64,000 nucleotides of DNA from Isoperla grammatica (GCA_945910005.1 OX246741.1:3059946-3123945), one strand, 5' to 3'; positions 36,934-49,430 are shown, numbered from the stretch's first letter. Numbers and translations are program-made. Notes: generated by a model not told the origin, from the sequence alone.

Positions 36934-37609
36934 TCCAGGCTCTGAGCGATGCTCTAGAACGGGACGCAATAAAAACAAAAGACGACCTCCGAAGACGGAT
37001 GGGTCATCACTGTAGTCAAATCAAACCCTCGAGGCCATTAAACGACCCCTATCTCTTCGCTTCCCACACAAGGGCGGTTTCAGTCAGCGCTAGATGTGTC
37101 ACTACGATACACGCAGGGTTTATTCATCCCCTGGCGAGGGCTCGTCGAAGATCTACGAACAACCTCGGCTAGGGGGTTGACGGACCTTGAGATACCTACA
37201 CGTGATTTTAAGTGGGGGGTAGAACAAGTTAATAGCATACTAAACATTTGATAATTCATACTCTCTTCTCACAACTAGCAGCATAATCCTTACACTGCAC
37301 TGAAATCCTTTAGTGTCTTGTAGTTGTCAACTGTCATGTTTCAAAATACAAATCTGGTTAATTATAATTGATGTATATACTTAATAATTTATAATTATCT
37401 TTCATCGCATGATTATGTTAACAGTGCAGACTCACTGTCTGTGTTCGTTGTGTTGTACCAAAACTAGAAGCACACTAAATATTTGATATGTGTATATATT
37501 ATTCCACAAGGGAATACTGTAGGTGCAATAATCAAGTAAATGTACAAAGTAACCTACTTGACAGGTCATTTTGTATGCACGTAGTTTTCTTATATTGTAA
37601 GTCCCTCGT

Positions 37610-37665
37610 CTGAAGAACTAACACTTGATACGGGACAACGAAACACGTAGCGTTCGAGTCGCTAC
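37610..37665 (+). ncRNA. Weak hammerhead/Penelope-tail-like motif with hairpin
   Basis: CTGAAGA (37610-37616) and CGAAAC (37639-37644) occur in the order seen at 16.9 kb. Here the intervening 22 bases do not form an obvious helix II. A perfect 6-bp hairpin GTAGCG/CGCTAC follows (37648-37665). This may be a decayed retroelement tail. Confidence 0.2.
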
Positions 37666-37669
37666 TCTT

Positions 37670-38305
37670 TTAAGATTATGAATTAACCTAATTCTCTTTC
37701 GTCCTCACAAAAACATGAAATATGAAGGGAAGGTAGGGTTATAACTACCATATCTTGTGATTTGCCTGCATATGACATCCACCTTATATAGAATGTAACA
37801 CCTCTAAAGTAAAGTAATTACTTTCTGAATATGTTTGTTTACACTAATGACACTAGATGTATTTTTTTATTTATATATAATTTCATTTCTCTTCTTTTAC
37901 AAATTAATTTTAAGCACATTTTAAATAGTTCTACTGGTGTAAAAGCAATAAGACATCGTTAAACATCACAATATCAGACGCCAACAAACCAACAGTTGGC
38001 GCAATATAGAGGCCATCGGGGAACCGACATACTTTGTCAGACTTGCAGTAAAGTAGCGTCAAGAATACAAATCTAGGGTGATACAAATGTACACTGGAGA
38101 CATATCTAAGATGAGTCTACCCATAGATGCAGGAGCCGTGTTCCAACGGCCAGTTGATAAAACAAACCGGAACAAGTAAAGCGAACAGAGGGGACAAAAT
38201 CCAAATGTGACGAGAGAGGGGGAGGGGGGAGAGATAGGGGAGTCCCGACATGATATACGACCTCCAATAAAATACCGACGACGGTGCCAGCCGTAATAAC
38301 ACGCA
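37670..38305. other. Non-coding stretch before the satellite
   Basis: Three overlapping minus-strand frames (60-88 codons, 38059-38325) share a GGGAGGG-rich segment and run into the 110-bp satellite. None is recognisable. Confidence 0.5.
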
Positions 38306-38310
38306 TGAAC

Positions 38311-38801
38311 TGACCTCAAGGTCATTGGACTGCCGTGTAAGCGGGATCTCTGGGTCTGCTGACAGTGATGTTGTGAGCAGCGAGGTCTATCGCGACCAAC
38401 AAGTGATAACTATCATGGTATGACCTCACAAGGTCATTGGACTGCCGTGTAAGCGGGATCTCTGGGTCTGCTGACAGTGGTTGTGAGCAACGAGGTCTAT
38501 CGCGACCAACAAGTGATAACTATCATGGTATGACCTCACAAGGTCATTGGACTGCCGTGTAAGCGGGATCTCTGGGTCTGCTGACAGTGATGTTGTGAGC
38601 AGCGAGGTCTATCGCGACCAACAAGTGATAACTATCATGGTATGACCTCACAAGGTCATTGGACTGCCGTGTAAGCGGGATCTCTGGGTCTGCTGACAGT
38701 GGTTGTGAGCAACGAGGTCTATCGCGACCAACAAGTGATAACTATCATGGTATGACCTCACAAGGTCATTGGACTGCCGTGTAAGCGGGATCTCTGGGTC
38801 T
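38311..38801 (+). repeat. 110/112-bp satellite in A-B-A-B order
   Basis: Units begin at 38311, 38421, 38531, 38643 and 38753; the last is partial and breaks off at about 38801. Units 1 and 3 carry CAGTGATGTTGTGAGCAGC and units 2 and 4 carry CAGTGGTTGTGAGCAAC, so the higher-order unit is a 222-bp dimer. Unit 1 lacks one CA pair. Every unit starts with TGACCT-CACA-AGGTCA (CA in unit 1), an everted pair of the nuclear-receptor half-site AGGTCA. Otherwise the units look nearly identical, implying recent duplication. Confidence 0.97.
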
Positions 38802-38809
38802 CATCCTCA

Positions 38810-39690
38810 AGATAATATAGCAGACGTTTAGTTTCTCAATTTAAATAATAATAATTGTGTAACATGATTGACAAATGAAGCAACGCCGTAATTTGAAATA
38901 CAGTTTTGGTTTATAGATAGAGCTTGCAATAGTGTCATTATTGAGATGCTTTGCATGTTGAAATGTTCCAAACAATAATACAAGATTTTATAACTTTAAA
39001 TCAAAGATTAGTCAAATCAATTCGTTCCATTCTTGTTCAGTTCAATCTTGAAGTATTTTCATTCACATTGATATTTCTCTCGGGTCTTATATTACATCTT
39101 GCTTGTGGCCGGTCTTGTCACGCCCACTTCTCTCTGTATCTCGCTCTCTTTCTCTCTCGCTCTCTTCAGTGTTAATCATCTTCTTTGTGGACTGCCAGTT
39201 TCTAAGATGGCGAAATAATAACCCAAAGAAGTATTTTCTGCAAAGGCGACTTGTGTTATGGAACATCTGATAATGTGTTTTTCATGTCCACATCTTAAGA
39301 GGATTCGAGTCGACAAGATGCGGGACGCGCGGAGCTGAATGCAAGCGCTCGGTTTTGTGGCTATTGCAGGTTAATGGGTAATAGGATCATAACCATATTT
39401 TGCAGTATCGCTCACAAAGATGTGTCCGTTGCTTTCGCGTAGTCACATTTTCCAAATAATAAAGCACTTTTGACTTATAATGATATAAACATTGTCGATA
39501 ATGTTAAAATAGTCTCATGACCGTGCAACTTTATCGCATAATAAGAGACGTTTGAAATATTTTCTAGAAGAAGTAAGTAACACAAATCAGAGTTTGAATC
39601 AATGTGAGCATCGAAAAAAAAAAGTGTAACTGTAAGTTCAACGGTTTAATCAGAAATTGCACTAACAAAGTGCATGTTTTGCGTTCCAAT
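38810..39690. other. Non-coding stretch
   Basis: CT-rich low-complexity sequence at about 39123-39167. A CG-richer patch lies at about 39298-39360. No gene seen. Confidence 0.5.
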
Positions 39691-39694
39691 ATTA

Positions 39695-39910
39695 TTTCTA
39701 AACACCGTCTGGTAACTCGCTCTGTCGCGACACAGATACATTCCTCCGAGCCGAGCGAAGACGGGCGGGCCAGCCTCCTATTGGCTGCCGAAGTCCAGCA
39801 GTCTTCATCCCCCCGCGCCTACCACCATCACACACAAACCAGTCGACCTTGACAACGTTAGCTCGAGCTGTGAATGTGATTGAAGACGAGACGAGGAAAT
39901 GTATTTGGGC
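39695..39910. promoter_or_regulatory. CpG-rich block with CCAAT-type motif
   Basis: Dense in CpG, with TCCTATTGGCTGC (inverted CCAAT box) at about 39777-39789. Frames exist on both strands (82 codons plus, 74 minus), but neither is recognisable. The block could be a promoter or 5' exon of an unseen gene, with no direction determinable. Confidence 0.3.
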
Positions 39911-39919
39911 TAAGCAGGG

Positions 39920-41225
39920 CAAGAGAATATTCGCCGACTTGACTATCCAACCAACCGATAGTTAGATTAGTCTTGCGCAGACATGGTTATATATCAGTCT
40001 TTGAAGGTCTTGCGTAACGAGTTGATGCCCCCTCTCATATACCTAGGACCACATGCAGGAATTTTTTTTAAATATCGTGTGCTTACTTGTAATTGTTTAT
40101 AAACGGACGGTCAATATGGGTAAATTATCTTGCGGTAAGCCTGTATGCACACACGGCTTACGCGCCAAGCCCCCCCCTCCCCCCCCCCCCCCCCTTCCGG
40201 AGACACCTACACAGTGAACTAATAGTAATACTGTTTCGCAGTAACCTGCTCAGACCCAACATTTACCTCTTCAGCTACGTAGATAATTATACTAGTGTTT
40301 GTCGGTGTGAGGATGGATTGGAGCAAATGTACAATTTTTGGGGGCTCAATCCCAGCGATCGTATTTTGACTTAAAAAATCCTGGCCAAAATTTTCAATCA
40401 AGATTACCAAAGTGATAACGGAATCGAATATCTAACCGGCAACGTCCCGAATAGTATCTCGTGTTACCGCTCAACTATCGGTTGCAGTCGTTGTAATACT
40501 TGGCTTGGTAACAACATTATACAGCCATACAGTCTGCATACATTATTACTTTTCTAATGCCATTTGCCAGGTGGCTGTGAATAAAAGTTTTCACTTCCCA
40601 GCCCCCTTCATTTGAATTATTAGCCTGGGCCCTGTCAAACTGCTTTGGAGTCATCTAAAATCTAAATAACTGCAAAAAAAAGCATAGATCAGCAATGAGA
40701 TTGACGTCTAAAGAAGGTGGCAGTGATTGGCTGACGTGATTTAGAAAATTAATATTTAGTCCATATATTTGGAGTCCACCTTGCACAGCTCTTCCGAGGC
40801 ACTAAACTAACCCTAAAACATAAATTATATTTTTGCTGGGAGAAACCTCGCCATATTTGCTCCTCTAATAATATCAATATTGTATACGTTTCGAGGTCTT
40901 GCGTGATTACTGTGTGGGATGGGAGTGCATTTGAGTGCGTGAAGATGAACTTTGAGTGCGTGAAGATGAACGTGCGTGAGTTGGCATAGTTTCTTGCTAA
41001 ATGAAACGTAATCGTGTATCGATGCAAACAAAGAGAAGCCTATGTCAAAGTATGTCAAATAGGCCGATACCGGTACCATATTATGTTTTAATTGCAAAAT
41101 GCACACATATACACACACATAAAACGAAATGTAGGCCTACATAAATCTGAAAGATTAATATAATGCTTATTGGTGATTTTACGACAATCAATTGAATATT
41201 TAAAGAACTTGTCAATGAAGTATTA
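39920..41225. other. Non-coding stretch with poly-C
   Basis: C runs at 40170-40177 and 40179-40194. An 18-bp direct repeat (TTTGAGTGCGTGAAGATG) lies at 40929-40968. Frames of 92-97 codons on the minus strand are unrecognised. Confidence 0.5.
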
Positions 41226-41229
41226 TAAA

Positions 41230-41374
41230 CAAGTCGATCAAATAAACAATTGTGGACCTGAAAGGGCATTTTGTTGTTACAATATAACAATAAACAAAAA
41301 ACAAGTCGATCAAATAAACAATTGTGGACCTGAAAAGGGCATTTTGTTGTTACAATATAACAATAAACAAAAAA
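41230..41374 (+). repeat. 72-bp perfect tandem duplication (two copies)
   Basis: Copy 1 (41230-41301) and copy 2 (41302-41374) are identical except for one extra A before GGGC in copy 2. Both begin CAAGTCGATCAAATAAAC and end AACAATAAACAAAAAA. Overlapping frames on both strands (81 and 112 codons) repeat with it. High identity implies a recent event. Confidence 0.95.
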
Positions 41375-41379
41375 CACAG

Positions 41380-44300
41380 CTAGGACTCGAGCGTAAATTG
41401 TCATTTTTGTCGTAGACACGAAATCAAAAAAATTTTAGAAAGATGTGCAAATTTGAATTAAAGCGAATTTAACTCAAACTATTGAGTATATTATCCTAAA
41501 GTAAAAAAAAAAACAATACACAAGTATATACTGGGGGCTATTCCTGAAAGTTGTCAAATTTGAAATTTGTCACAATTTTATTTGAGGTGATAACTGCACC
41601 CGTTCCGAGGCTAGAAGGTACCAGCAAATAGTATTTCTCCATTGTAGTTAGATTTACGGTCACAGCCGACTATCACAATGCAGAACGAAATCAAGCGCCA
41701 AATCGTATGTCACTGATTTTAGCACAGAGCACCGTAGTCGGTAGTCACCGTGGAGCTACCGATACCTCCTATCTTTCAAATCATGGCCGACAGAGTTCTG
41801 CCACCAACTTTATGCTTAGGTGTATTTTTATCTCTATTTGACAACATTTAGACATATATCTTTACTTACCACCTTGTACTTTACTATTGAACAAATTATT
41901 GTAATTGTATTATTCTAATTGTAATGAATTTGTAATTTGGCTTGGGGTAATATATTATTAATATTACGTACTATAAAGCAATAATGGTAATAACTCATCA
42001 AGTTAATGAACTTTAAAATCAATTTAATAATGTCATCAAGAAACATTTCAGTACTTGGAAAATAAAACTGAGAATGCAAATTCATCGGCCAAGCTTTTAA
42101 TTATAAATACAATTACAGTGTGTTCATTTTGTTTTCCCCACCTCGAAATGTTTCAATAAGTTAATTTAATTTTGTATTAATGTAATTTATTTATTTATCA
42201 ATTATTAAGTGATGTAAACATTTATATATTTGTTTATTTAATTAATTATAATAACTATATTTATATATTGGAAATAAATAATTGGCTTGGCCACAATTTT
42301 AGATATTACCCCTTTAAATGTTGAGCCTCTTTTGAAATTGGCATTTTTGTACGTGTGCCCTCTTTGGTTTGTAACGGTTTGTCTTCTCCGTTTTGGGCTT
42401 GGCCTCTTTTTTGCAAATTTTTTGCATTTTTGTTTATTGCCTACCGTAGTTTACACGTAGGCCTACGACGTATTTCACTGCTCACGTGAAAATAACCGTC
42501 TAAAAGTAGGAAATTGCAGTTTGTTTTATTATTATGTTTAATTACATACCACATGGACGACTAAAAAGTATTTATGGAAATAACTATGAGTAGGTCCCTG
42601 TCGTCCACATATTCAAGCCAATATAGTCAATCTACAAAGGTCGATGGCCCTAACTGTTAGTGACACCTGGGCGGGGGGGGGGGGAGTCACCGCAAATAGC
42701 TTACGATTCTGAGAAACTTGAAAGGATGAATGAAACCAACCCCTAATACCGGAGGCCAGACGTTCCACCAACAAAACCAGTACCAGGTCAACGCGGAAGT
42801 GAGCGGCCGGCTGATTGTCAGTGATTCACCTTGCATTTCTATACTTACCCCTTTTTTAACCTTCATAAAACATTCAAGTAAACAAAGTAATTGCCAGGGG
42901 ATATACCATTTACTATGTGCCTCGTTGGGCCGTTGCTATGACGTAAAGGAAATATCAGATGTGAAACCCCTTTGCGAATTTAAAAGCACATCACCCCCTC
43001 GTAGTTTAGAGGTAGGTACACCCCCCCCTCCATCAATACCTCAAGAACTCAAAGTTATAAGAATGTAAATGGTCTTTTTATTAGTTAATTTTCTAGCATT
43101 TTTTTTTCAAGGTTTAATAATAGTATGCATAGTTAGTGCATTATAGAGTGCATTAAAACTAACCAATGCTTCATCAATCATCATGAATAGAATATGTATT
43201 TATTTGACTCGCGCACGTAATATCGATATAAACCCATGATAACGATAACGATAACACCTAAATGTCGATGAGTCGTTTAATTTCACATAATGATCATCGA
43301 TAATTCATCCATTTTAAACCGGGAAAATTTGAATCGCCGCCAAACACCGACATTTGTGTACTTAGTGTAAATTGGTGAATAACACTGAAATTCAAGTTGA
43401 AAAACATTAAATTTCCAGATATTTTTTATTACAACGCGATTTTTTTTATTTTGGCTGGCGTTGACATAAAAATATTGTCTCAATCCATCTCGCATAGGAG
43501 TATCTCGCAACTTTTACATGCATATTGCATACTGTCTTTCTTTCGACGTAATAGGGAATATGCATGTTAATTTCTGTCGTCGTTACCAAATTAATGACGA
43601 TGTTATGAAGTCAAAAATATTTCATTTTACCATTTTCGTAAATATTTTCATTCAAGAAAGTGAGCTGAAAATTTCACAAATAATTATGGCGGGAAAAACA
43701 GGTCATGACGTCAGAACTGACTAACATCAATCAGCCTATCAAACAAAGATAATCAAAGATTGTATTTGTGCCGAATATTTCACTTAAATTAGAGTATTTA
43801 TAGTATTATTTGGTTCCATAATGAATAATAATTGTTTGCAACAATTAATTTACACAATTGGCATGATTATTTGTAATAATGAAACATTATTTCAGTGAAT
43901 AATAGGTTTGTGAAGAGATCGGACAACAATGAATACGTTGTTTTTCCGATAATTGTCTAGTGTTGCAAGGCGGTGATTGGCAAACACATTCATACACAGT
44001 GATGTTTACTCAGTTATGACGTAACCATCCGTTTCACGATAAAAGCCCGGGAAAGAAGAAATGTTACACTTTGTAACGTTATAAAAATCAAACTGTGACG
44101 TTTTGAAGTGCGAAAAGTAGTTTGCCGGTATTTGTAGATGAGGGCCTATCAACTTCACATGATCGAACCAATATCGGGAAATGTGGTATATTCCCTATTG
44201 TGTAGAAGGCTAATATTTACAAAGTAAGATTTTTGAAAATTTTAAGAACCACTTTACGCACAATTTTTGAAACATTAACCTCGCTTTATATACCTGCCAA

Positions 44301-44665
44301 TAAACCGATAATGAAACTGTTACTGTACCGAAATCGAGTAATTGTATTCACCATAAACCAGTGCCCCTAGGTAATACGGGTCTAGGTATGTAAATGGAAC
44401 GTTTTGAGTTTTGTAGCAGGTGGAACGAAAAATAAGTTTTAATAGAATATAATAAGAAAATATATGATTTGGCTTTGCACATTTTAGCCTAGGTGCACCC
44501 TGCATGTGACCACAAACTTCAAGTCTGGCATCTGATTTGGTAGTTTTGCCGCCCCCGCCTACCCTGGCACGAATGTAATCTCTGATAATGTTATGTAACT
44601 ATGTTTGAAAAAGGGTGCCAATTATTTAATAATTGCATTCTTTAAAGCTTGGACGTTGAAACAGT
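41380..44665. other. Non-coding AT-rich stretch
   Basis: Includes an 11-A run (41503-41513), very AT-rich sequence at 41870-42290, a 12-G run (42673-42684) and TGACGTCA at 43706-43713. The 112-codon frame 42730-43068 and others are unrecognised. Confidence 0.5.
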
Positions 44666-44672
44666 CGGTGGT

Positions 44673-44880
44673 AACAACTCTCCACCCGCCCAAGAAACGC
44701 CACATTTGAAATTGGTTCGTCTACACCCCTGAAACACGTTGGAAAAGGGGAACCCAGGCCAGGATGCAGCTTGTGGCCTGACAAGAGTGAATGGGGCGAG
44801 TCAGACGTGGAAGTTATGAATGAAAGTGAAACTGAACATAACAACTCTCCATCCGTACTAGAAACGCCACATTTGAAATT
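44673..44880 (+). repeat. 41-bp direct repeat, two copies 167 bp apart
   Basis: AACAACTCTCCA(C/T)CCG then AGAAACGCCACATTTGAAATT occurs at 44673-44713 and 44840-44880. A short ACGATTTCATTG tandem follows to about 44932. The minus-strand frame 44626-44919 covers both copies without recognisable homology. Confidence 0.8.
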
Positions 44881-45394
44881 AGTGACGATTTCATTGACGA
44901 TTTCATTGTAACGATTCAATCATTGACGATTTAGAAAGGGTCCTACATACATCAGTTTTGAAAATCATCTATTCGCACTGTCAGTAAACGTGTCCGTCAC
45001 TTTGTTTTGTTTATAATATTTGACACAGCGCCATCAAGTTGACGTAATGATAGCTGTTTCATTTATCATTCCATTTGTGTTTATAGTCACTAGTAACAGC
45101 TGTCAAAGCCATTTACGAGATTATTATTTTGGGGTTTTTACGACGTACCCCACAGCTACGACTACGATATAGACTATATGCTCACACGCACACATTTTTT
45201 TAGACGTCTGTGTCTATGGGTGTGCGTTACTGTTATTTTCGTGGTCGTTGTTGTTGTTTTTGTTGTTGTTGTGGAAGTGGTTCCTATGCTCCTCTCTTAC
45301 AACCCGTATCGTCAATGGCGAGCATTGTAGGCTTTAGATGTAGTCTAACGGAGCATCGTACTTTGTATGTATGTATGTTTTATCGTGACCCCGT

Positions 45395-45690
45395 CGTAAG
45401 TTACGATATATTTACGCTACGCGCATACAACATTCGTACCTAAAACGTACGGCTACCGCGTGCGGAAGCGGTTTGTTCTTGTACAGCGGCCCGATACGAA
45501 CTCCTCCGCTGCGTGAGACCTACTGGTGGGTCACGTGACCAGCGCCAGTCAACGAAACGGGGGTAGTTACGATCTCACCCGAGAATGAACGAACAGAGTA
45601 ACAATCTCCGCCCACTGTGCGCTCACCGAAACATCTTTTTCCGTACGATCTCTCAGCTTGGAGTTGGCCCCGTCGACTAGAATCCTCTTA
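45395..45690. promoter_or_regulatory. CpG island with palindromic E-box
   Basis: Roughly 30 CpG dinucleotides in under 300 bp, far above the surroundings. It contains a perfect 12-bp palindrome GGTCACGTGACC (45529-45540), the optimum for USF/TFE-type bHLH-Zip factors. A CpG-rich block with this motif suggests a promoter. No first exon could be identified on either side. Confidence 0.4.
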
Positions 45691-45722
45691 AGGTTCGCAT
45701 CCCTTGACGCTTCTTACGCTTA

Positions 45723-45733
45723 CCCCCCCCCCC
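45723..45733 (+). repeat. 11-C homopolymer
   Basis: Located directly after the CpG island, inside an unrecognised 89-codon frame (45658-45927). Confidence 0.85.
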
Positions 45734-46619
45734 TTCCCCCACTTCTTCAGCCAACAAGTTTCCTCCGGGCCCAGTGTTCATCATATTTGTGGTTTCATCT
45801 AGATATACTTCCGCCATTTAAGTCACAAAGTTTCCACTGGCCATTTATTTATGTTAGTCCCCAACACAATCTATCTTTCTTGCCCCCCATAACGCTTGCC
45901 TTTATTATGTTTGGAAGCTTTCGTTAAACCCTTATTTTAAAATGATAAATTAACAAACTGGAAAAAGAATATAATTTATATGTACGAGTCAAATACAAGA
46001 CTTTCATACTTGGAAACAAATCTTGGATTATGTAATGTCTTGTTGAGTGAGAAATGTGTCTTGACTGTTTTTGTGTTTACTCAGACAAGCTGGTCTAAAG
46101 CCAAGATATTATTTTATGGCACCAGAAAACCTCATATCCGAGCATAATTCACTTTATATTCATTATTAATATATTGTTTATTATTACTGATGGACACTTT
46201 ACTAAAGGACTTATTTTTAATTTGTTTTGAGTTATGATACCGTAATCTCACCAAACCGTTTTCCTCGTATCATTCAAACTTAAATGTATGTTGATCAAAA
46301 TACATCCAGTAGTCACTCATCATGACCTTGTATCTGATGCCAATAATCAATGTATTTGATTTATCTAAATGTTACACCGACTTTTGTTGTTTTTAACTAA
46401 AGCACATTATTGTATAATCATTCATTCATTTACTAAAAGCTATAACTAGGCCATGCTATGTACTAGTATGATTAATTACAGTGTATCATATCACGTATGA
46501 TTGTGTGATTGTGTAATGGAAATTGTACATTGATCTATTGCAGCAACATCGCAAAATAAAATAAAGTAATATTGACAATCTTGGCTTTGTAACTGATACT
46601 CGATGCGATGGTTTGTTCC

Positions 46620-47110
46620 CCGCTCTGACGTCATTGCTACCTCTGCTCTTCCCCTCGCATGCGCAGAAGTTCACCTGAGGTGGAAGGGAATCCAAAATAA
46701 AACATTGAGGTTACATTCCAGTGGTTTTGGAGGCGTGAGGGGCTGGTGGGCGTTTTTTTTTGTTCTGGCAAGTATGAAGCGGTGAGAAAGTAAGAACAGG
46801 GAAAAATATGAAGGGCAAGTGAGATGAATAAAATATTGAAGATCTCTCTTTGCGGGCAGCGAGGAGCGACCCACCTCGACCAGTGCTGCCTTCTTAGATT
46901 TGAACATATTTCTTGAAAACTGCTTTTCCCGCATGGAATAGATTGTCCCCCTGCAGGAGGCGTTTACCTGCTGCTCGTGACGTCACCACCCCTCGGTGAC
47001 GTATCAGCTGTACCCGTCGCACGTAGTGGGGGGTGTAATTGCAAAGCGACGAGCCCTGTCGACGCAGCCATCCACTCATCATTGCGTCACGTGATTATTG
47101 CTGCAATTAC
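46620..47110. promoter_or_regulatory. Cluster of CRE, NRF1-type and E-box/CRE motifs
   Basis: In order: TGACGTCA (46626-46633); CGCATGCGCAG, an NRF1-type site (about 46658-46668); TGACGTCA (46978-46985); GGTGACGTA (about 46995); and GCGTCACGTGAT (about 47084-47095). CpG is raised, especially from 46970 to 47080. All are common in housekeeping promoters. Several overlapping frames (60-87 codons, both strands) are unrecognised. Confidence 0.4.
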
Positions 47111-47119
47111 AATCGACAC

Positions 47120-47690
47120 TGTCACGGACAAAACTTCATCATCGAAACGTTTTATTTTTGTCTTTGTTTTGCCGAACAATTAGAGTGAAACAATATCTAC
47201 ATGTCCATTAGTTTGAACCAGAAACATAACATTATTTTGAGTACTGTATGACTTCTCTTTACTTTTTTGGTATTACCAAAACAATTTCAAATACATTTAG
47301 AAAAATTACCCCTATATACCGGTCGTGTACCAGTTGCGAACGCCAGTGTTTTAATTTATATTGTGTTTAAATTGATACTTCTAGTATCCTCTTCGGCTGT
47401 ATACAATAAAGGTATTACAAAGATTCCACACTAAAACCAGCATGGAACTGTCTCAAGATCAAAGATACGACGTTTGTGCTACAATCTAAAAGATGTAGTC
47501 GATTGCATAAATTAAGTTTTAGAAACGAGTAGGAAACAAAGTAAAATGTAAAAGCCCTTCTTGAAAGAAACTTTGACCAACAAAGGCTTCCACTTCAACT
47601 TGTACGTATGTCGCTAAATTAAAACATTACTTGTTTACTCAATATTGATCTAAATATCGCTACAGTTATTAAAACAATAATTGTTTTTTT
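47120..47690. other. Non-coding stretch
   Basis: AT-rich, ends in a 10-T run (47684-47693). Nothing else seen. Confidence 0.55.
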
Positions 47691-47743
47691 TTTCTCTAGA
47701 GCAGTAATAACGTGGTAGTTATAGAAGTATGTAGCTGTGATGA

Positions 47744-47874
47744 GAGTGTCAAGTGGAGGGGCCCCCACTGGCTCAACACGTCCCCAACAGCCACAAGTGA
47801 CACTCCTGGAAGCGAAAGGGCGTCATCCCCTGTGGGCGTGATAGGGGAGGGGAGGGGAGGGGAGGGTGGGGGTG
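47744..47874. repeat. Nested inverted repeats followed by (GGGGA)n tract
   Basis: GAGTGTCAAGTGG (47744-47756) is inverted at 47791-47805 with a 2-base offset. Between them AGTGG..CCCCCACT forms a smaller palindrome. At 47843-47874 four or more GGGGA units precede GGGTGGGGG, a plausible G-quadruplex. The paired AAGTG cores resemble NK2-type homeodomain sites. Confidence 0.55.
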
Positions 47875-47879
47875 TTAAT

Positions 47880-49430
47880 TGTAACACGATGAGATCCCAT
47901 CGCAAGCAGACAGATGTAGATACTGAAGCAATCCATCATCTGCATCTCACAGTCGCTGGGAGGATCCGGACCAAGGATGACTGACAGCGCATTATATGAT
48001 GGTGCTGGGAGGAAAACGATTTTTAAAGAGGACATTGTCACAAGCTAATCCTGGGGAGGAGAAGTTTAGAAGCTATGGCATGGAAACCAGAAACCAAGAT
48101 GGCAGATTTGTTTGTTTTGTAAGAAAATTAATTGTACAACAAGTAATTCCTATTTTTTACAAGATGGCAGCTCATTAAGTATCTCTTATTTATGACCATT
48201 TAGACAGTGGACAACCCAAACCACATAAAAGTTTGTAAGGAGAATATTTTTCAGTCAGTAGGCTACTGCCTCATAGAATTGAAATACTCAATGACAAAAC
48301 CTTGTCGCTTTTATCACCCGCCTTTCACACATTTGCAGAAAAGAGGATATCTATGCATCTGACAATTGTCGTATCACATAATTTAGACTCATAATTATGA
48401 AGGAAACATAAAAACTGTAACACAAAGTTCGAATGTTTTTATAACAGTGAAGTTATCAAGGCACGTGCCCTATCCACAATTCTCTAATAACTCACAGTTT
48501 CAGTTGTGCCAACTTCATGAAAATGTTCGAGATCATTTATCTTCAATGTGTATATTTATTAGTTTTTTCTTAATATACTAAATAAAATGACTGAAATATG
48601 CGAGGACACGATTATGGTTACACTTCCTGCCACCGTTCACAGGCCTTCATACGATAAATAAATAAGACACCCCTAGGAACGTCTGAAACTGCTTAACCTT
48701 GGCGAGAACGCAGTGCAGTGGGATGTGTTGACATATTTATAGCCCCCCCCCCCCTCCCCACACGACGTGAATAACTCATAAAACAACGCACTACAACCTT
48801 AAAGTTTGTCCTACCTCGTCCAAGTTATTTACCAACAAACACGCGGTACAATACCGGGACGTATAAAGACACGGAGAAGCATTCGGGTAGTTCCCAACTA
48901 TTGCACTGTGCTATCAACAACCATGATACAATAATATTCCTGTGTGGACCGTGATCAACAACTGTCTTGTAATTTCTAAATGGAGATCGAAGTAGACGGT
49001 ATTATAATTATTCGAATGAAAATTATGTTTTTTATTTTTTGTTTCTAGGAAACGTTTAGCGATTGAATTGTGTTGAGTACGCTGCATACCGTGGGTGTTC
49101 ATGGGAAAGGTAACCGCGCAAAATCAAAGGTTTTTAGTAATATTTCCGGAACGCTTTAAAATGTTAAAAAGTGACAACAGGGACATTATGCTTCATAAAA
49201 GCTAAGACCAGGATTAACAATATTTCAAGTATTGCTATCAATACGGTTGACATTTTGGAAACCAACTAACTAGTAACTATTCTTTAATTAGCTTCCAAAA
49301 TTACAACTGTAAGGATAAAGATATTTGGAAAACTTTTAATTCTGTATTTAGTTGAAACTAAACGATGGCTATTAATCCCTTTTAAATAAGGAGTAGCGAT
49401 CTCAAGATGTTACTAAAAAACACACGAATT
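47880..49430. other. Non-coding stretch
   Basis: A 12-C run at 48743-48754. No recognisable frame or element boundary. Confidence 0.5.

Noticed and set aside
38311..38801. CRISPR-like or gene-cassette array
   Set aside because: Units are head-to-tail satellite repeats without variable spacers.
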